From positions 248,001 to 312,000 of the forward strand of contig NZ_LIOL01000005.1 in assembly GCF_001418005.1 (NCBI RefSeq): DNA of 64,000 bases, read 5' to 3'. A program made the translations under genes and the position numbers. Origin of the DNA: Chelatococcus sambhunathii. GTDB lineage: Bacteria; Pseudomonadota; Alphaproteobacteria; Rhizobiales; Beijerinckiaceae. Below, one piece after another: positions 63,311 to 64,000 of this stretch; position 1 is the stretch's first letter, and every line of letters starts with the position of its first letter. The notes below the pieces were generated by a model. The model ran no database searches and was not told the DNA's origin. It saw only the letters and a program-made list of their open reading frames with translations.

Positions 63311-64000
63311 TTATCGGCTCGCCAGCTTTGCCGCCCGCGCGATTGCCCACAGACCTCGTGTGGCGATGTCCTCATCAGCAATGGCCGTGCGCACGCCGAG
63401 AGCCCGCGCCGCGTCGCGGTAGCGCGCGCTGAGACCGGCGCTGCCGACGACGACGACCGGCTCGGCCGGCGGTTCGGGCCCGAGCGCATCGGCGATTTCG
63501 GCGCCAATCATGAGACCCGACATCAGGCTCGGCGCCGCCTCGGCGCTGAGGCGTTCGAACAGGCCCAGGGTGCGCACGCCAAAGAGGAGGTTGAGCAGCG
63601 CGCCCGGCCCACGACGGCGGGCCTCCTGCGCCATGGCGACTCCCGTCTCGAAGGCCGCCGCGTCGTGCGCCGCGCCCGCGCGCATCTGGCGCCCGAGGAT
63701 GGTGTGGTCCTTCAAGGCGGCGAAGGCCTCGCCGGTCATGTATGAGCGGAAATCGAGGATGCGCCCGCCGGCGATCCGCACCCATTTGCAATGGGTGCCG
63801 GGCATGCAGACAAGGCGCTCGGCATCACCGAGGCCGTCCATCAGGCCGAGCAGCTGGGTCTCCTCCCCGCGCATGACATCGGGCGCGCGGCCTGACCGGG
63901 AATCGAGGCCGGGCACGACGAGGACCCGGCGCGACGCGTGTGGAGCGCTCACCAGCCCGTCAACGAGGCCGTCGAGCGTGCAGGGGGTCGTGATGTAGCG
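63311..64000 (-). CDS. dgoK: 2-dehydro-3-deoxygalactonokinase-like protein; 5' end cut by window edge
   Basis: The 229 visible residues match the C-terminal three quarters of DgoK, which phosphorylates 2-keto-3-deoxygalactonate with ATP: VVPGLDSRSGRAPDVMRGEE, CMPGTHCKWVRIAGGRILDF, TGEAFAALKDHTILGRQM and LLNLLFGVRTLGLFERL. The frame remains open to base 64000, so the start is outside the window; the GTG at 63952 is internal. It belongs to the sugar-acid theme of this region, and could serve a galactonate route or substitute for 2-keto-3-deoxygluconate kinase. It ends in TAA at 63311-63313. Confidence 0.9.
   Translation of the reverse strand, partial: RYITTPCTLDGLVDGLVSAPHASRRVLVVPGLDSRSGRAPDVMRGEETQLLGLMDGLGDAERLVCMPGTHCKWVRIAGGRILDFRSYMTGEAFAALKDHTILGRQMRAGAAHDAAAFETGVAMAQEARRRGPGALLNLLFGVRTLGLFERLSAEAAPSLMSGLMIGAEIADALGPEPPAEPVVVVGSAGLSARYRDAARALGVRTAIADEDIATRGLWAIARAAKLASR

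Overview
The window is high-GC DNA from an alphaproteobacterium, most likely a member of the Rhizobiales (Hyphomicrobiales). The evidence is the order rpmH-rnpA-yidC-engB-DUF423-argB-(SMR)-pyrimidine 5'-nucleotidase, the mtgA-rpmF pair, a thioredoxin-reductase-type ferredoxin:NADP reductase, a CtrA box (TTAA-N7-TTAA) and a Rhizobiales-type interspersed palindrome (CATGGCCGGGCTTGTCCCGG). The genus cannot be fixed from the sequence alone. Genes are packed tightly, often with ATGA overlaps, and no prophage, CRISPR array, rRNA or insertion sequence was seen.

Layout: 0-4.9 kb holds an antiquitin-type aldehyde dehydrogenase (cut by the window edge), a LysR regulator, a FAD oxidoreductase, and an ECF41 sigma factor with its carboxymuconolactone-decarboxylase-like target gene and a recognisable ECF41 promoter. 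4.9-9.3 kb holds a FAH-family enzyme divergent from ugpBAE, whose control region has a Pho box and a GlpR-like element. 9.6-15 kb holds an M20 amidohydrolase, two SDR enzymes (one gluconate-5-dehydrogenase-like), the ferredoxin:NADP reductase and an alpha/beta hydrolase. 15-18.2 kb holds glpD and glpK, with a cluster of CGAAA half-sites that resembles the element before ugpB. 18.2-22.2 kb holds a LysR/aldo-keto reductase pair, a low-molecular-weight phosphatase and a MarR-GNAT pair.

22.3-23.8 kb is a visibly less GC-rich patch next to tRNA-Arg(ACG). It encodes a Panacea/SocA-type antitoxin and a 240-aa protein of unknown family in one operon. This is the best candidate for an undescribed system here (a toxin-antitoxin pair with a new or poorly known toxin). 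24-27.8 kb has a sensor kinase, a mercuric-reductase-like flavoprotein and a TVP38 membrane protein.

28-34 kb is the conserved housekeeping block. 34-36.5 kb is a SoxR module: divergent SoxR and an FMN-reductase/MFS operon with a SoxR box inside a 19-bp promoter spacer. 36.6-47.2 kb holds an acyltransferase, a UPF0104 membrane protein, an EAL/GGDEF protein, rpmF, mtgA, a polyprenyl synthase, kup, ispG and zur. 47.5-52.3 kb holds bdhA-patatin, a macrodomain protein, an ETF-beta-type lysine methyltransferase, a glycosyltransferase and a MazE/MazF pair with a perfect palindromic operator.

52.3-64 kb is a sugar-acid region: UxaA, FucU, an aldose dehydrogenase, a complete DctPQM TRAP transporter, a GntR regulator, UxaC, a fructuronate/tagaturonate reductase-like enzyme and, at the edge, a DgoK-like kinase. 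A shared AAA-N-CGATTCAAA element lies before uxaA and uxaC. Embedded here is an unknown 142-aa gene behind a perfect CtrA box, and a free-standing Lrp/AsnC ligand-binding domain.
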